64,000 bases of DNA from Epiperipatus broadwayi (Eukaryota > Onychophora > Udeonychophora > Euonychophora > Peripatidae): positions 23,282,292 to 23,346,291 of the forward strand of contig JAQFVV010012396.1 of NCBI GenBank assembly GCA_028023455.1, read 5' to 3'. The translations under genes were made by a program, and so were the position numbers. The notes beneath the pieces are model-generated. The model made no database searches, was not told the DNA's origin, and saw nothing but the letters and a program-made list of their open reading frames with translations. Shown in pieces: positions 38,512 through 55,656 of this stretch (position 1 is the first letter of the stretch; each line of letters begins with the position of its first letter).

Positions 38512-40025
38512 TTAATTTAAAATTAAGGTTATGCGAGATTCGCAGAAATATTATTGACTCAGTTTCGATAATTCCAAGTTTATAAGATTAATGACGGCAA
38601 AGATTATCATTAACTTAAGATATATAAATGAGTTTAGAAATTTTAATAATTATTTTAAAACAGATCATCAGGTATTATACATGACTAAATTTATATAAAA
38701 CATTTAAATTCTACATTTTAGCAAGTTAAATTTGAATAGCATTTAATTACTTAGAATAAGACTAATACGTAACTAAATCAATCATTAATTTCTACAAGTA
38801 AACCAATACATAATATCATAAAATCAAGTTAATAAATGAAATGTGTTCTCAATAAAAATAACTCAGATTTTGGAATAATAAATCATAAATCAATCTGTCA
38901 ATGAATTATTTAACGAATCATAAAAATAAATAGGTTTATAAATCAGCAAGATTTTAGGGTTTAAAATAAAGTTATTAAATCATTTACATTTTAGGTAAGA
39001 TTTTAAGATTGAAATAAAACAAAATAAAATTTACATGCATTTAGTTTACATTATTATTATGGCCATTAGATTAAGATTTAAGCTAGCATTTTAAAGTTGA
39101 GTTTAGTGGAAAGCTTCAGAATTGAAGGAGTATTTACCACTGCTTTCCTTTTCTGTACTCGCAAGTTGTTTCTTCATCATGGAACCTCTTTAAGTTGTTA
39201 CAATGGTTAGTTCATGTTTCTCCATCTCAGGTAGGTTTTCATCGGCGGTGGGAGGCAAGATTTTTAGCCTATTACCCCGACATACTAATTATTAACTTTC
39301 TTCAATATTTCATTAAAATTACAAATTTAATGTGAGTGCCCAAATCAATTAAAGATAGCTGCTATTGCTTATATAGCAATACACCCCTTTCTCCTTCAGT
39401 ATATTATTTTCTTAGATCTCTTTTCTTAGCTTACTCGCTTATTACCAGGAATTGTGGAAGCCTGCTGTGTCAACTTTTAATTAGGTCAAAAAAACCCATT
39501 GACACGCAGTAATTTATGCAATTTTCTAATTTTAATTCTAAATATAATTTTAATCAATCCTATACCAGAAAAGATTAACTCTTCTGGCGTCACTTTGGCT
39601 AGGAAAACAAATCTAAGATATGTGAAAAACATTTTGTTATATATGTAACTCAACCGTTTTAATTTACTGATATATGCAGAATTATGAAATTTCAAATATA
39701 AATAACAATAAATATTTCGAAATAAAGAAATCTTAATGTTTTAAATCCTATTAACATTAGTTTTCTAGCATATACGTAGTCTAAAGTTACACATATAACT
39801 AGTTTATTATTTAATAATTATTAACATTATATATGTGCGTATTTTAGAGATTTCTGTCTTTATAAATGAATATTTCTTTACAAATGTAAATATATACGCA
39901 CGCATGCTTGATTATACTTATTTAAGTCTAAATTTAGGCGGATTTTTATAGTATTATTTATTAGATATACGAGGATTTGATGGTGTTTATATATATATAA
40001 GAATACTACTATAGATTATAGTAGG

Positions 40026-40057
40026 TGAAACAGTTAGATTGTACAAGCTGACTGTTT
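40026..40057. repeat. Small hairpin
   Basis: gaaacagt and actgtttc flank a 16-bp loop. No transcription signal or terminator role is supported. Confidence 0.5.
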
Positions 40058-40079
40058 CAATATATATTACATTACATTA

Positions 40080-40142
40080 CATAATCTTGGAGAGACCTTC
40101 ATCCTGCAGTAGATTGATAATAGTTGTTGATGATGATGATGA
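40080..40142 (+). repeat. RTE-type LINE 3' end fragment with (GAT)n tail
   Basis: tcttggagagaccttcatcc then tgcagtagattgataatagt and gttgatgatgatgatgat. The minus-strand RTE copies at 40.98 and 48.86 kb end with the same layout (ggagagctttatcaaaaagtggatcagtaatg... and ctgcagtggatgaatgatgg...). This is therefore a dead-on-arrival 3' fragment of the same family, in the opposite orientation. Confidence 0.55.
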
Positions 40143-40149
40143 TATCTAA

Positions 40150-40980
40150 AATTCCTCAATATTAACTTTTGTAGCATATATATGATCTTTATAGATGAAA
40201 TTAGATCTATGTATCTTAATTAGGCAGATAATGCACAAAAATTTTAATCTCTAGAACTTTTTACATCTTTAAAATATATTGTACACCATAGAAACTTTTA
40301 CTTATGTAGTATATATCTATGAATGTTATGTTAAAAAATAAACATAAAATTTTAAAATATTAATAACTTATTTATAGATTAAAATAAAAACCAAAGAGTC
40401 TGTGAGACACTCAATGGAACATCTTCTATTCATACCTTCATGATAGGATTAGAGTCTACTTTGAATAAACATTGAATGCCTTTAGATTACAAGCAGTCTT
40501 ATGTTTTGTTATAGCAGCTGGTGCAAAGCTATTAGATCTAATCTATATCTAATACAAAGAAATATATATGTATGACCAAAGTTTTTTTTATCAAATGTTT
40601 GGGAGATATTTTAGGCATTTATGAAAATATTTATTTCATTTACATTCATTTTTTTTTAGTTAGTTGACTTTGCAAAAATATTAATACAAGCTCCAAGTTT
40701 ATGTTTAGTCTTATGTTTAATTAACTAATTGTTCATAGATTGTTATATAAAAAATTTAAATATAAATTTGATGTAAGATTGGGGGTACAAATTTTTGAAA
40801 AGATTTTCAAAGCCTTCACCATTAATACCTCCCCTCCCCCCATGATTATTATTTCTGTAAAAACTGTTTCCTGCAATATAACTAAGTGCAATGTAAAAAA
40901 AATAACTACAAAGCTATAACATGTTGCATTTGAAATTCCATGAAATTTTTCAAACAAATGAAGGCTTAATTTGTTAAAAA
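40150..40980. other. AT-rich non-coding stretch
   Basis: No recognised feature. The 74-codon minus-strand stretch (40,957-40,733) has no assignable domain. Confidence 0.4.
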
Positions 40981-40984
40981 ATTC

Positions 40985-43230
40985 AGCTTAAGAACCATTA
41001 TGATTATCACCATCATCTTCAATCATTACTGATCCACTTTTTGATAAAGCTCTCCCGAAGTGTAATCAAATTTATCTGATATCCAGTCTCTCTTCTCCAC
41101 ATTAAACCAGCACAATTCCTTATTTCATCCATCAAACTCACACACAATCTCATTATAAGTCATTTACAAAGTCTTAGAATCCATTTTAAAAGTTCAATTG
41201 TATATCTAATATGATCTTTTTTAGCAATATGTCTATCCTAGCTCCATTTTAGTCACTTAGTTTTTAATGATGTTAGCAACACTCATTTTCCTCTTACCCA
41301 TCTATTTTCTTTTTGACTCCTTATCATTACTTCTAATATACATCTCTCCAAATTTCATTGAGTCATCTGTATTGCCCTTCTGTTAAGTCTCCATGTCTCA
41401 GGTTTAAGTAAGAGCTGGTGAAACATTTATTTAAAAACTTTATTTTCAAGCACGTAAGCATGTTTCCTTTCAATATTAATTATTTCTAGCAAAAGCAATC
41501 TATCCAAGTTTAATTGTATGATTAATTTTATCAATTAAGTTTCCATATGTATTAATAATATGACCCAAATGTTTGCAGTTGTTAATTTTTTCTAAATCAT
41601 TATTGTCAATTATTACTGTCTTCTTTAGAATAAATCCACGTTTTTACTTCTATTTTCTCACTATCATCTGATAATTCTTGCAATATTTCCTGAAGATCTA
41701 AAGCATTATTTTCAAAAACAATTACATCATCTGCAAAATTTAGATGAATTAAATAATATTCATTAACTTTACTTCCTTCACTTTTCATTTTAATGTACAA
41801 AATACTTCATGAGAACTGCTAAAAATGATTGGAGATATGGAATCAATTTACTCACCCTTCCCAATGTTAATCTTCCTAGAATAATTATGTAGTGTATGTT
41901 GTATTTCATATTCTTCAGAATATGAAAATACTATAAAATCATATCTTGATGATCCAATGGTTTAATCACTGGGAAAATTTGTATAGAATCAATGCTTTTT
42001 TTTATAAACTACAAATCAACATGAAGTGGTAACTTATTTATTGTTTCTTTCTATAACTTCTATCAATACTTGGATGTGTTTCAATATACTAAAATCTCTT
42101 TTAAATTCAGCTTGTTCTGTTGGCTGGTTAATTAAAATCCAAAATTTGTTATAAACGTAATTATTATGACAATACATTTGTGAAGAACTGATAAAAGTCT
42201 CACAGAGCTGTAATTTCTAATTTTTTTTAAAGCCCAATGTTTGCAGTAGACAAGTTGTAAGCTTCTTTGTAAAAAAAATATATGGAATTGATAAAAAACT
42301 TATGAGTCTGTTATTTCTAATATCTTCTTTATCATCCTTTTTAAACATTATTATCGATACTGAATTCTTTTAATCATCAGGTTTGATTTTTATCATTTAC
42401 ACATTTGATATATAATTTGGCCAACAATTTTTTTGTTTCTTCATTTGCTTCTTTCTAGATATCAATTGTAATTCCCATCATATGTCTGAAGCTTTTCCTT
42501 TTGGCATAGATTTAATTGCATTTCTCACTGCTTTATTTAAAATAATGGGCAATTCAGATGTAGTAATTATAGGAGATACTTTTGCTTATTATTTATTGCT
42601 ATATAATTTATTTATAGAACCCTCCCATACATTCCATGATACCATCTCTCTTTTTGGTAATATTTTCATCTTTTCTTCTCATTACAGAAATAAATTTCCT
42701 ATACTTTTGATACTTTTATTCTCTTCTTGCTAGTTCACAATTATATTTGCTTTTTGTATCAATTTACAAATCTAGATATTGAATAGTTTCCAATGAGTCA
42801 TTTTTATGCATTTTCACATTTTTTTCTTTCTTCATAAATTGTTTTATTTCAATAAAAATTATTGTTGAATAGTTGCTTTTGGAACCAAATATCTTTGTTA
42901 TAATTCCTAATAATATATCTATTATTTTCCAATTGATTTATTTCAAATCTAAACCAACTTCAAATCTGTAAATATTTTAAAATAATTTGTAAGTTCTAAT
43001 TTAATATCATTGGAATATTTTTGCAAATTAGTAATATTAATTATGAATATTGTTTTTTAAAATAATATTTGATTGTTTAGTTTTCATTAACATGTATCTT
43101 ACATCTCCCTAATGAATGATTATTTTCATGTGTTGAATTTATTAATAACATGATTATCTTGAATTATACATATTTTTTATTAGTCAAAATGTAATCTTCC
43201 ATGTCTATTTTATTTTCATTTAGCATTTTG
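40985..43230 (-). pseudogene. RTE-clade LINE: RT and end of endonuclease
   Basis: Minus strand, N to C from 43,230 down. The endonuclease C-terminus reads DYILTNKK then NHSLGRCKIHVNEN ('SDHRLVRCKI'). RT follows: VRNAIKSMPKGKASDI ('IKSMKNGKAPG'), MFKKDDKEDIRNNRLISFLS ('KKGDKEDIKNYRPISLLS'), QPTEQAEFKRDFSILKHIQV ('QPREQAGFRKGFSTIDH') and the catalytic box LNFADDVIVF with FADD at 41,726-41,737. After it comes DLQEILQELSDDSEKI. The 3' end shows the RTE-like gat-rich tail. Many stops and frame shifts make it inactive. The catalytic Asp pair is still encoded. The 5' part of this element lies at 47.40-47.95 kb. Confidence 0.85.

Positions 43231-43322
<92 letters not shown>
43231..43322. repeat. (CT)14(AT)n compound microsatellite
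   Basis: (CT)14 at 43,231-43,258 continues into about 32 AT units. It sits exactly at the point where the RTE endonuclease sequence is interrupted. Confidence 0.95.
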
Positions 43323-43325
<3 letters not shown>

Positions 43326-46300
43326 AACAGAAATAAAAAAAAAATATTAATTGAAATATGTTTATAATCTGAGTCATTTGTAACAGTAAGAAAAAGTTTG
43401 TAACAGCATACAAAATAATGTAATGATGAAAAAGGCTGCTATTTTGTAACCGATTATAAATATATAGATGAGTGCAAAATGATAGTTGTTATAATTTAAA
43501 AACTAAACAGAATATGCTCCAGCGGTTCATCATTTGTAACCGAATAAAATTAAATGCGAAATGAATTTACTATGTCAGCTAAAATACAATTTATAATTAA
43601 ATAAGGATGACGCTAACATATAAATAAGAACATATACATATCATGCTCTATTTGGGTGTCTATTTGTAATTAATTAAATATAACATTATAGCCCGTTTGC
43701 AACTATCCTAAACATTAATTCTGTCACGCTAATAATGAAATAAATAAATTATCCCATTTCTCAACACATAAAATAACAAAATGAAAATTAAAACTATCAT
43801 CATTAAAGATTTAAAATATTTCGATATTGGGAAGTCATTTGACCAATAAAATATACTAACCATTGTCATCAGATAAACTAATATTAGATCTAGCAACTGA
43901 ACAAAATTACTGTGAAATCCATGGAGTGCATTTTTCTTATCTCCAATAATAGGTTCTTATAACAAAGAATTCTTCCTATTCTTCTTTCCAAATATATAAG
44001 ACCATTCATGGTCATATGCACACACTGGCGTTATTTATAACAACTCATAAAAAATAACCTATAAAATTAATAAGTTGGAAAAAGGACTGGATCACTTTTA
44101 TTCAGTTTAGCTGAGTACATGTGTTTTCCATGGGCACCACTAGATTGTTCTAAATCTAGATAAATATTATCTGTGCATAGTGTACTGAATTCAAACTCAT
44201 TCAGTACATTTTTACTACACATGACTTGGATGACTAATGAACAAAAAAAATGACATTCTTATATTTTATCTATGTCAATAAAATTATAAGATCCCAATAT
44301 CACAAAATTTATATATCCAAGACTCTAATAGATATTACTAACTCAGTTAACGTATATTGATGAACAGATGCAAAAATACTCTCATTAATGGCTTCCAAAC
44401 AAACATAGTGAAGACCATTACTTAAGTGGATGGCCATGAAACTAGTTACTTAACTTAATTATTTATCATAATATAAAGATGATGATGATGATAATACCAG
44501 CCATAGCTTTATAATGAACTCACAACAATAAATTTATCTTTATAAGCATATAGGCATTTTTTTTAAAAAATCATCCTATGTTAAACTGGGATTTTTAATA
44601 ATACAAGTGATGATGAATGATCATCATGAATATCCCCACATGATATTCAACTTTCTATAAACCCCTTTTTTTACCAAACATATTAATTATGTTAAAGATT
44701 GGATTCAATGATTATTATTTATCAAATCAATGATGATGATGATTATAACTGTACTATGTTTAAATGGTGTTAAATCAATAATAGGATATCCTTCCTTGAT
44801 GAGGATGATCAAAACTCATGGGCACAACATAATTTTAGCTTTCTATTATTAAACTATAATTATTAAAACTTGGTTAGACATCAAGCATATTCCTTAAACA
44901 TTCCTATATGTAAATCAATATTCTAGCTTGCGTAACATTTTGTGAGTGATGCCCAATATTTTCAAGTGATGATAATTTAAAATGATAGAACCAAGACAAG
45001 AAAAATATAACAATATTTTTAATAATAACTCGGAAACCAATTAAGATATATAATTATATTTATTAATACTATTCTTCTTTCTTTTTTTTTTTAATCAAAT
45101 TTACTAATTATACAATGGACTCTATTATTATATTAATTAAATATAGAATTAATACAAAATTTTATATACGCATAACCAAATAAACTTATATACAAGTTTA
45201 TTATTATTTCCTTTTTTTTTTTCAAAATAAGCTGGCTTAGACTGATATTAGAAAAAAAATTCTATAAATGCTCATTCAAAAATTTCACTACTTATATATC
45301 ATAAAAGCAACTTACATTTAGGTAATATGTGTGTTTTTTCTCACTTTCATTCATATGTTAAGCCCTGCTCTTCAATTCCTATATTTAAACTAATTATGCA
45401 TAACCTATTCTTTTGACATGCTTGTTTAAGCAGTTATACATGCACACACCCGGTAATATGTCAACATATATGTTTAAAATGTATACCCCTATATGATGGA
45501 TTAATACATAAATCACATATATAAAATAAAATAAAATAAATATTATTGCAACCTTCAGCCAAAATAAACAACAATCAAAAAAAAAATATTATCAAGCATA
45601 TATATTGAGATGTTGAACAATAATAAAAATAAAAAAAAACATCTTAATATTACAATATATAATAATAATAAAAAATAAAAATAATGAAAAAAAAACTATG
45701 TTTAATGAATTTAAACTGTGTGTGTGTTGCCATGTATTATGAAGAATAACATAATCAATGAACAAACTCTTAATGTTTTCTGTATCAAAAGAAAAAAAAT
45801 GCTTTGACTTTATAAATTAAAGTTTACTTTTAATAAGTAAGAATAAAAGATTTGTTAATGAAAGTTCAAAGTTACCTGATTATTTTCACTTCTTATGAAT
45901 GTCTCAGGTTTGAATTTTCAGACCGCTTGCCTCACATATAGCTTCAACAGGTTGATTTGCTTATTTCTACCATTTAAAAAGAAAAGTTCTTGTTGGTACT
46001 TTTAAGATAAATATGAATTGGTTGACTGGATTGTTTATACCATTTTAAAAAGAATTTATTGTTGATACTTTTAGATAAATATGAATTGTTTGACTTGCTT
46101 GTTTCCACCATTAAAAAAAATCATTGTAGACACTTTAGATAAATGTGAGGAAAACTCTAAAAAAATTGATTTATAGCTTAATCAAACTTGGCTATATATA
46201 TATGGCCTTTATACATCTTTTTCCTTTTCTTCTCCTTTTTTTCAAAGATGATGATCAGATGATATCTGTGGCTGGTTTTAAATTTGGCCATTCTTTGGCT

Positions 46301-47380
46301 ATTAAGGACTTTTGTATAAGTCCATAGATAGATTAGTGAGCTAACCCATAGATGTCAGATTTCAAGGAGCAGAAACAGTGGGTTTTAACACAGCATCCTG
46401 ATTATCTCCTTTATAATGAAAATATTTATTAATACCATTTTTATAGAATTTCAATAACTTCCTCAAAGAAATTCAATTTTGTTCCATTTCTTTATATTAA
46501 TCTTGCTGTGAGCTGCTTTATATATACACACATCTTTTAGATCTACTTTAAAACAAGTCATTTTTCTCCTTCCTCAATTTTTTAAAGAGAGAAAAAAAAT
46601 CAATAGCTCATACTCTTTCAAAAAAAATGAAAACTGTTCATCTCTTTTCAGTTTAAAATGATTGCATATTTCTCCCAACTTTAAGACAATTTTAACAACT
46701 GTCATTTACTGCCAAAACTGATCACTTCCTTTTCCTTTAACAGTAATAAAAAAAACTGACCTTAGTAGTATTAATGACTACATCACTTTTTCTTCTATTA
46801 ACCATAATAAAAAAACCTCTAATCTCTAAATATTGTTTCACTCATTTTTATATTTCAATTTCTGACCAAAGAGAAAAAAAAACATCTATCCAAAAATAAT
46901 TGTGATTTGAGATAGCAATAAATCTCACCTAGATGATTTTAAGTCATTAACAAAAAAAAAGATTAACAATTATTTATTCCATCAAAGCACCTCTTTTTAT
47001 GAGATAATCTAAGATAATCTAAGATGCAGATTACATAAAAAAAAACAGTTCGTAATCTACAGTCCTTAGAAATATGTGTATAAGTGTTTTGTGTTTACAC
47101 AGCCATTCTCACACATGTACATTTTACCTATTAATCGTTTTCACATCTTTGTTAACAGTTTTTTCTTTTTTATTTTACAGAAATAAAATAAATAACTCAA
47201 TATATTAATTATTTAATAAGAAAAATAATATATTAAAATATCATCTCTTATAACTCTACATTCATTACTGCAGATTAATTATCCATAAACCATATAATAA
47301 TACTTGCACACATAAATCTATATATAAAAGGAAAAAAAATATTTTTTTTAAATTAAAGAATATATATATGGGAAATGAGA
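43323..47380. other. ~4.1-kb insertion splitting an RTE element
   Basis: The sequence between the two halves of the RTE endonuclease. No coding domain, TIR or LTR is recognised. Contents include GAT-rich islands with an imperfect duplication at about 44,555-44,690 and 44,745-44,870, many poly-A and poly-T runs, and a three-copy ~66-bp tandem repeat at 45,938-46,145. Both borders are TA-type microsatellites. Confidence 0.5.
45938..46145. repeat. Three-copy ~66-bp tandem repeat
   Basis: The unit reads gataaatatgaattggttga ... ttgtttataccattttaaaa ... ttgttgatactttta. Unit starts at 46,006, 46,074 and 46,138 give periods of 68 and 64 bp, with a first, more diverged copy from about 45,938. Confidence 0.75.
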
Positions 47381-47395
47381 ACATATATATATATA

Positions 47396-47951
47396 TATTA
47401 TTTCTGTGAACTATGCAAGTCTGTGCCCTACCTCATTTCCATCATAATAACCCAATTCATCTCAGCACTTTAATCTTTCAATCATTTTCCAATTTTAGCA
47501 TTAAAGCCTACCATATCAAATATAAAATCCTATTTGGTCATATCAAAAACCTTTTGCATATCGTTATAATAAGTCTTTGTTTTTTCATCACAATGAGAAC
47601 TTATTGGTGCATATATCTGAATTATTTGCATTTGGTATGATCCATTAAGTAGAATAGCTAATTTTGCCACTGTGCCTGAGTCAACATTAATCTCCCCAAT
47701 GTTCTTCTTCCACTATTTATTTATAATAAATTCTACTCCAATTTTGTTTCAAACTTTGTGCCTTTGTACTACAGTATATTTCCATTCCTTAAATCAATTG
47801 TATCTTCACCTTTTCTTTTCATTTTACAGGGTACATCAAAGTTTTATTTAATATTAGTCAATTCTTCATCTAATTCTTTCATTTCTTCTTTATTTGAAAG
47901 TTATCTATAGTTGTAAGCAGCTAAATAAAATGTCCTCAAATGGCCACATCG
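47396..47951 (-). pseudogene. RTE-clade LINE: endonuclease N-terminal part
   Basis: Minus strand from 47,951 down: LAAYNYR..SNKEEMKELDEEL ('TYNVRTL...L.EL'), MKRKGEDTIDLRNGNILXYKG ('RRKGE...L.nG...YSG'), IQIYAPISSHCDEKT ('IQVYAPTS..DEE') and DMVGFNAKIGK ('MGDFNAKIG'). These are the successive motifs of an apurinic-like endonuclease domain in RTE LINEs, which nicks target DNA. The next expected block (SDHRLVRCKI-like) is not here but at 43.2 kb in the same orientation, so this is the 5' half of one split element. Confidence 0.75.
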
Positions 47952-47954
47952 GTC

Positions 47955-51200
<3,246 letters not shown>

Positions 51201-54200
51201 ATGGGAGTCATGGATCACAATCAGAATATTCTTTACACTTATGTTCAGACCCCAACTGCTGCCTTCACTGTTGACTTTACAGTTTCTTTGTATGTAATGA
51301 TTTTAAATATCTATTTGAAAAGGTCATTTATTAATGCATTAAATTTATCTTCAGTTAAAAATTACTAAATAACAGAAAAGAAAGGTTATGACATATTTTA
51401 ATCTTAAACTCAGCTGTAAAAAGTCAATCACTCTCCTCACTGGTTCATGCATATTGATGAACAGTGTATACATATTCTTTTACAAGCTGTAATGGCATGA
51501 ATGTATGAAGTGGATATTAGCAACCTACCCTGTCTTGTTCTTTTAAAATCTCAAAAAGAAATCAAAGATCTCCTTTCAGTTAACAGTCTCTTGTCTGCAG
51601 CTTGTAAGACATATATATTTATATATGTGTAGAGAGAAAATAATTCCTTTAATATATAGCTTAGGCATGTGTTTGAAATAAAAAAATTATTGCAAATTAT
51701 TTTTTAAACTTGTTTATATATAAAACTTGAAAGTAGGGAAAAACCAATAATGTTTAATTATTAAAATTCTAGTAGAAGCATATTAAAAAAATAATTTGAA
51801 ATTGGATAATGCTACTTCGTTTTTATCGATTTAAATAATCAATAGTTTGTCATATTAGTATTATCTTCATTAAAAAATTTTAAACAATTTTAATTTAAAA
51901 AAAAAAAATATTTGTAATAAAACTATTTACTAGCAGAAAATTAATTTCTATTAAAACACAACTCTTACGTTTTACGTTACTGTATAATTCGATAATTTAA
52001 AGGCCATCTTGTATTTTAATTCAAAATCTTAACTAGGTTGACTTCCGAACCATACTTTTATTTATTTATTTCACATCTCATGTTAAACTTTTATTTAATA
52101 TGAAATTTGTTTTTAAAAAATAAAAATATATTTTTAAAAAATTTAATTTATTGCTAAGGCATCATTGACAGAAATCAAAATTTAATCTCAAGGTCTATGT
52201 TGAAGTTGTAAGGAGTCATGTAATCTAATTAATATAATAAACATATTTTTTTTAAAATAAGTTATCTTTTAAAAATATTATATTATTATCTTTCTGAAAA
52301 CAAATCATTTTATAATTCCAAAATCATTTTATAATTCCGAGAATGATTATAGATATTTATTAACTTCTGACACATTCTATAAACCATGTTTCATCTAAAA
52401 TATTGAAACCGTTTTGGTTACTTACCAGATAGTCCTAATAGTAATAATATATAAAACTTATTTTCTGTAAAACCGCCTGCAGATATGGAATAGCATTCAA
52501 TAATATTAAACAATAGAAGAATTTGTACTTTGCCACCATTTTTAATAAGCCAATTAAAATATGATTAAGGGCTTTCAGATGAGTTCAGATTCACATTTGA
52601 CTACATTTAATTGAAATATAGTCATTATGCTAATTTATTGACATAAAATTCAATTTCATAAATTAAACCGTAGATTAACTCTCATTGGTTTAACTCATTT
52701 CCATTTATTTATTTATAAGAATGAGTGTGCTAATATTTTTTCCAAGTACAAGAATGGCCAAAAAATCACTGGAAAGAAAAAAAGTTAGACTATCATCAGT
52801 TAGTTATAAGTGATACTATGAAAGTGTATATATATATATATATATATATTCAAAACATGATCTTTTAAAAACATCATATTTAATTTATTTAATGTGATTG
52901 AATTTCAATGGAATGGTTTGTGAATAAGTTTGTATCAATAGATTTTTGTATATTTTAAATTAATCAAGAACAATATAAAGAAAATAAAATAAATATTGTA
53001 ATATATTAAGATATCTGATTCTAGCACTACATCAAACTACACGTAGAGAGCATAATATTCAATTCAAATATAATAAATAAAAGCAAAATCTATTTTATAC
53101 TCATACATAATATATCCATCTCCCATTCCCTTGCATTGTTGATTAAATCAGTACTTAATAGATCTTGAATAGTTTTTACGTATTCCAAATTAGGTTAGTG
53201 TTTTTCCTTCAAGTAGCTGATTCATAGCTATTCAATATTGGTATATAAAATAATTAGCTAGCTATTTTATCTAGCAAATACATATGGAGATCTATTGGCA
53301 TTTTCATCAATTGTTGCTAGCAGATAATGTAATTTTTTTATTCTGTGAGATATTGTTGAGGAAATATTAATTGTGCCATGAATTATAAAGCATTGATGTG
53401 ACATTGAAACACTCTACTTTATAAATGAATGCCTTGCTTTCCATTTAGCATCAATATACAAACAAATGAATTGGCTGTTTAATAGAGAATAATTTTGGCA
53501 ATTCTCTAGCAAGTAATGAAATGGATTATTTTTGCACTTTGTAATGTAATAACATATTTTATAATTATTTTTTTTTATATTTTGAGTATTATTTATCTAC
53601 AATGTTTAGCTTAATGTTTTGCTTTATCAACAAGATATTTCAAAATAGATGATTGATGGTAATAATATCAAATTATAATTGGAATCATTTCTAGATAAGG
53701 GTAAAAAAAAATTCAATTATATAAATTCATCTAATTTAACTATTATGTTCAACCTATCACTATTTTGTGCACACTTCACCATTGTCAGCATTTCTGCCCC
53801 ATAAAATATTTTGTAACTATTTTAAAAGTGTAATGTTTAAGTTTTTAAAACATATTTAACACTAAATGATATATACTTTTTTATTTAAGCATATAATTCA
53901 ATTTTTGGTCATTTGTTGTTGTTTTTTCCAGAAAGGTTATATAACAAAAACCCAAATGTTATATAATGCAGAGATCCATAAACATTTTGTAAAAGGCTAC
54001 ATAGAATAGGGGCCATAAAGTTAATTTTCTAAAACATTTTTACTCCTTTTCAAAAACAAATAATGTTTGGAGCAAAACAGAAAAACACTCATATTTATTT
54101 ATGAATTCAGAAAATTTCATAATATAAATATTAAAAAATATCAAAAATATAAATTCAATTTATGCACCATTGGAATTTATGGTAATGAGAAAAAAGTTCT

Positions 54201-55455
54201 GTAGCATGGTTTTACTTTAAATTCTATTCATTAAAAGTCATTGAGACATATACAATTACATATCATAAAAGAAATAATTTAATGGCCAGATTTCATTAAA
54301 TACATAACACTAAGTTGCTCTTTTGCTTTGATTTAGTTTTTGTCTAAAATAACATTTTTGGAATTTAAATTGTTGTTTTTTTTTAAAAATAAAACTATTT
54401 TCATATACACAAAAATTATAAGACTTAATACAATATCTTATTTTATTCATAATGAAGAGAAACACAAAAACAGTAACTAAACATTTGTTTGACATAATGG
54501 AAATAAAGTCATCTCTTTGATTAAATATCTGAATTGCAAGAAACCAAAGTGAGGCTTATGGCTATTATATTAAAAAAATAAAGATTGTTGCAATTAGATG
54601 AGGATTAATTCTTAAAAATGTTATTGATGATCTAGGATTAATTGGTAAACAATCTAAATTGTTCTTTGGAATTATTTGTTATTGAAGATAAACAGTAGTA
54701 ATAAAGACCACATAAATGATAAAACAAAATAGTTGGTTTGACTATATCATTTGCTTTATCATTGATTTATAGTAGTATATATTGAAATTATATTTATTTG
54801 AAGATAATTTATTCTAGGCCCAGGATGAAGATCAAAATTGCTATTCAAAACATTCATTTTAGCAAGATAATTAAAAGTACAAATGTAAAAATATATTTAC
54901 AAACTATTCAGTTATATTTTTAAAAAAATCTAAAATTCTTATTTTTTTTTTTTAGAAAAAGCATAAAATTAAACTTTAAATTTTCTTATCCTAATGAAAA
55001 TTCACAGATTACTAAATTTAAAAACTCTCGCTTTCAGAAGCCTTAATATAACTTGTTAAATTATATAATCTAATTGTTTCTTTGAATCAAGTAAACTTTA
55101 TTTTTTTTAATAATAAACTTCATCACTGGAACAACACTTGATCTACAAGACATCAAAAAATCTGATGAAAAAATTGTTTGATCTTTTTTCAAATTATTGC
55201 CTTATTGATACTATAATCAGCCATTTGCATTTTGCTTAATCCACACTAACAAAAAAAAAAATCCATTTGTTTTTCATGTTAAAATCAAGATAAAATTCTT
55301 TTTTCTGACTGTACATTTTTTGAATTTTTTTTTTAAAAAAATAATATAGATCATTCATTTCAATACTAATACATTTTTGATATTATTTTCTGTCACATGA
55401 GTAAAATCAATATGGAGGTTCATTATTTAAGAAACAAAATAAACAGTAAATAGAG
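51201..55455. other. AT-rich non-coding stretch
   Basis: 51,200-51,600 is of mixed composition and may be RTE 5' UTR. Beyond it I see no gene. There is a TA microsatellite at about 52,826-52,849 and a short tandem duplication (aaatcattttataattcc twice) near 52,304-52,340. Confidence 0.4.
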
Positions 55456-55583
55456 AAATTTGAACTTAGGATTTTTTAACAACTGACACACATGATCACC
55501 TACATGCAAAAAAGATAGATGATTCCCAATATACATATTTCATGCAGGAACAGTAGTTATTATTTATGCCAGATCATAATCTC

Positions 55584-55656
<73 letters not shown>

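Larger units (their letters stand above)
35765..39480 (+). repeat. Unclassified interspersed repeat, second copy (with insertion)
   Basis: Collinear with 7,525-9,656 in several blocks (see that entry), in the same orientation. It is longer, partly because a TTAA-flanked element (37,765-38,511) is inserted. The 5' part (35,830-36,020) is GC-richer than the flanks, with gccacgactctggcctaacc and cacgtgccggcagtagcacg. The 3' end (39,120-39,480) is pyrimidine-rich with cttatatagcaatacacccc. I see no RT, integrase or transposase. A large LTR or a non-autonomous element are both possible. Confidence 0.55.

Noticed and set aside
42482-42733. 83-codon plus-strand frame
   Set aside because: Antisense shadow of the minus-strand RTE reverse transcriptase.
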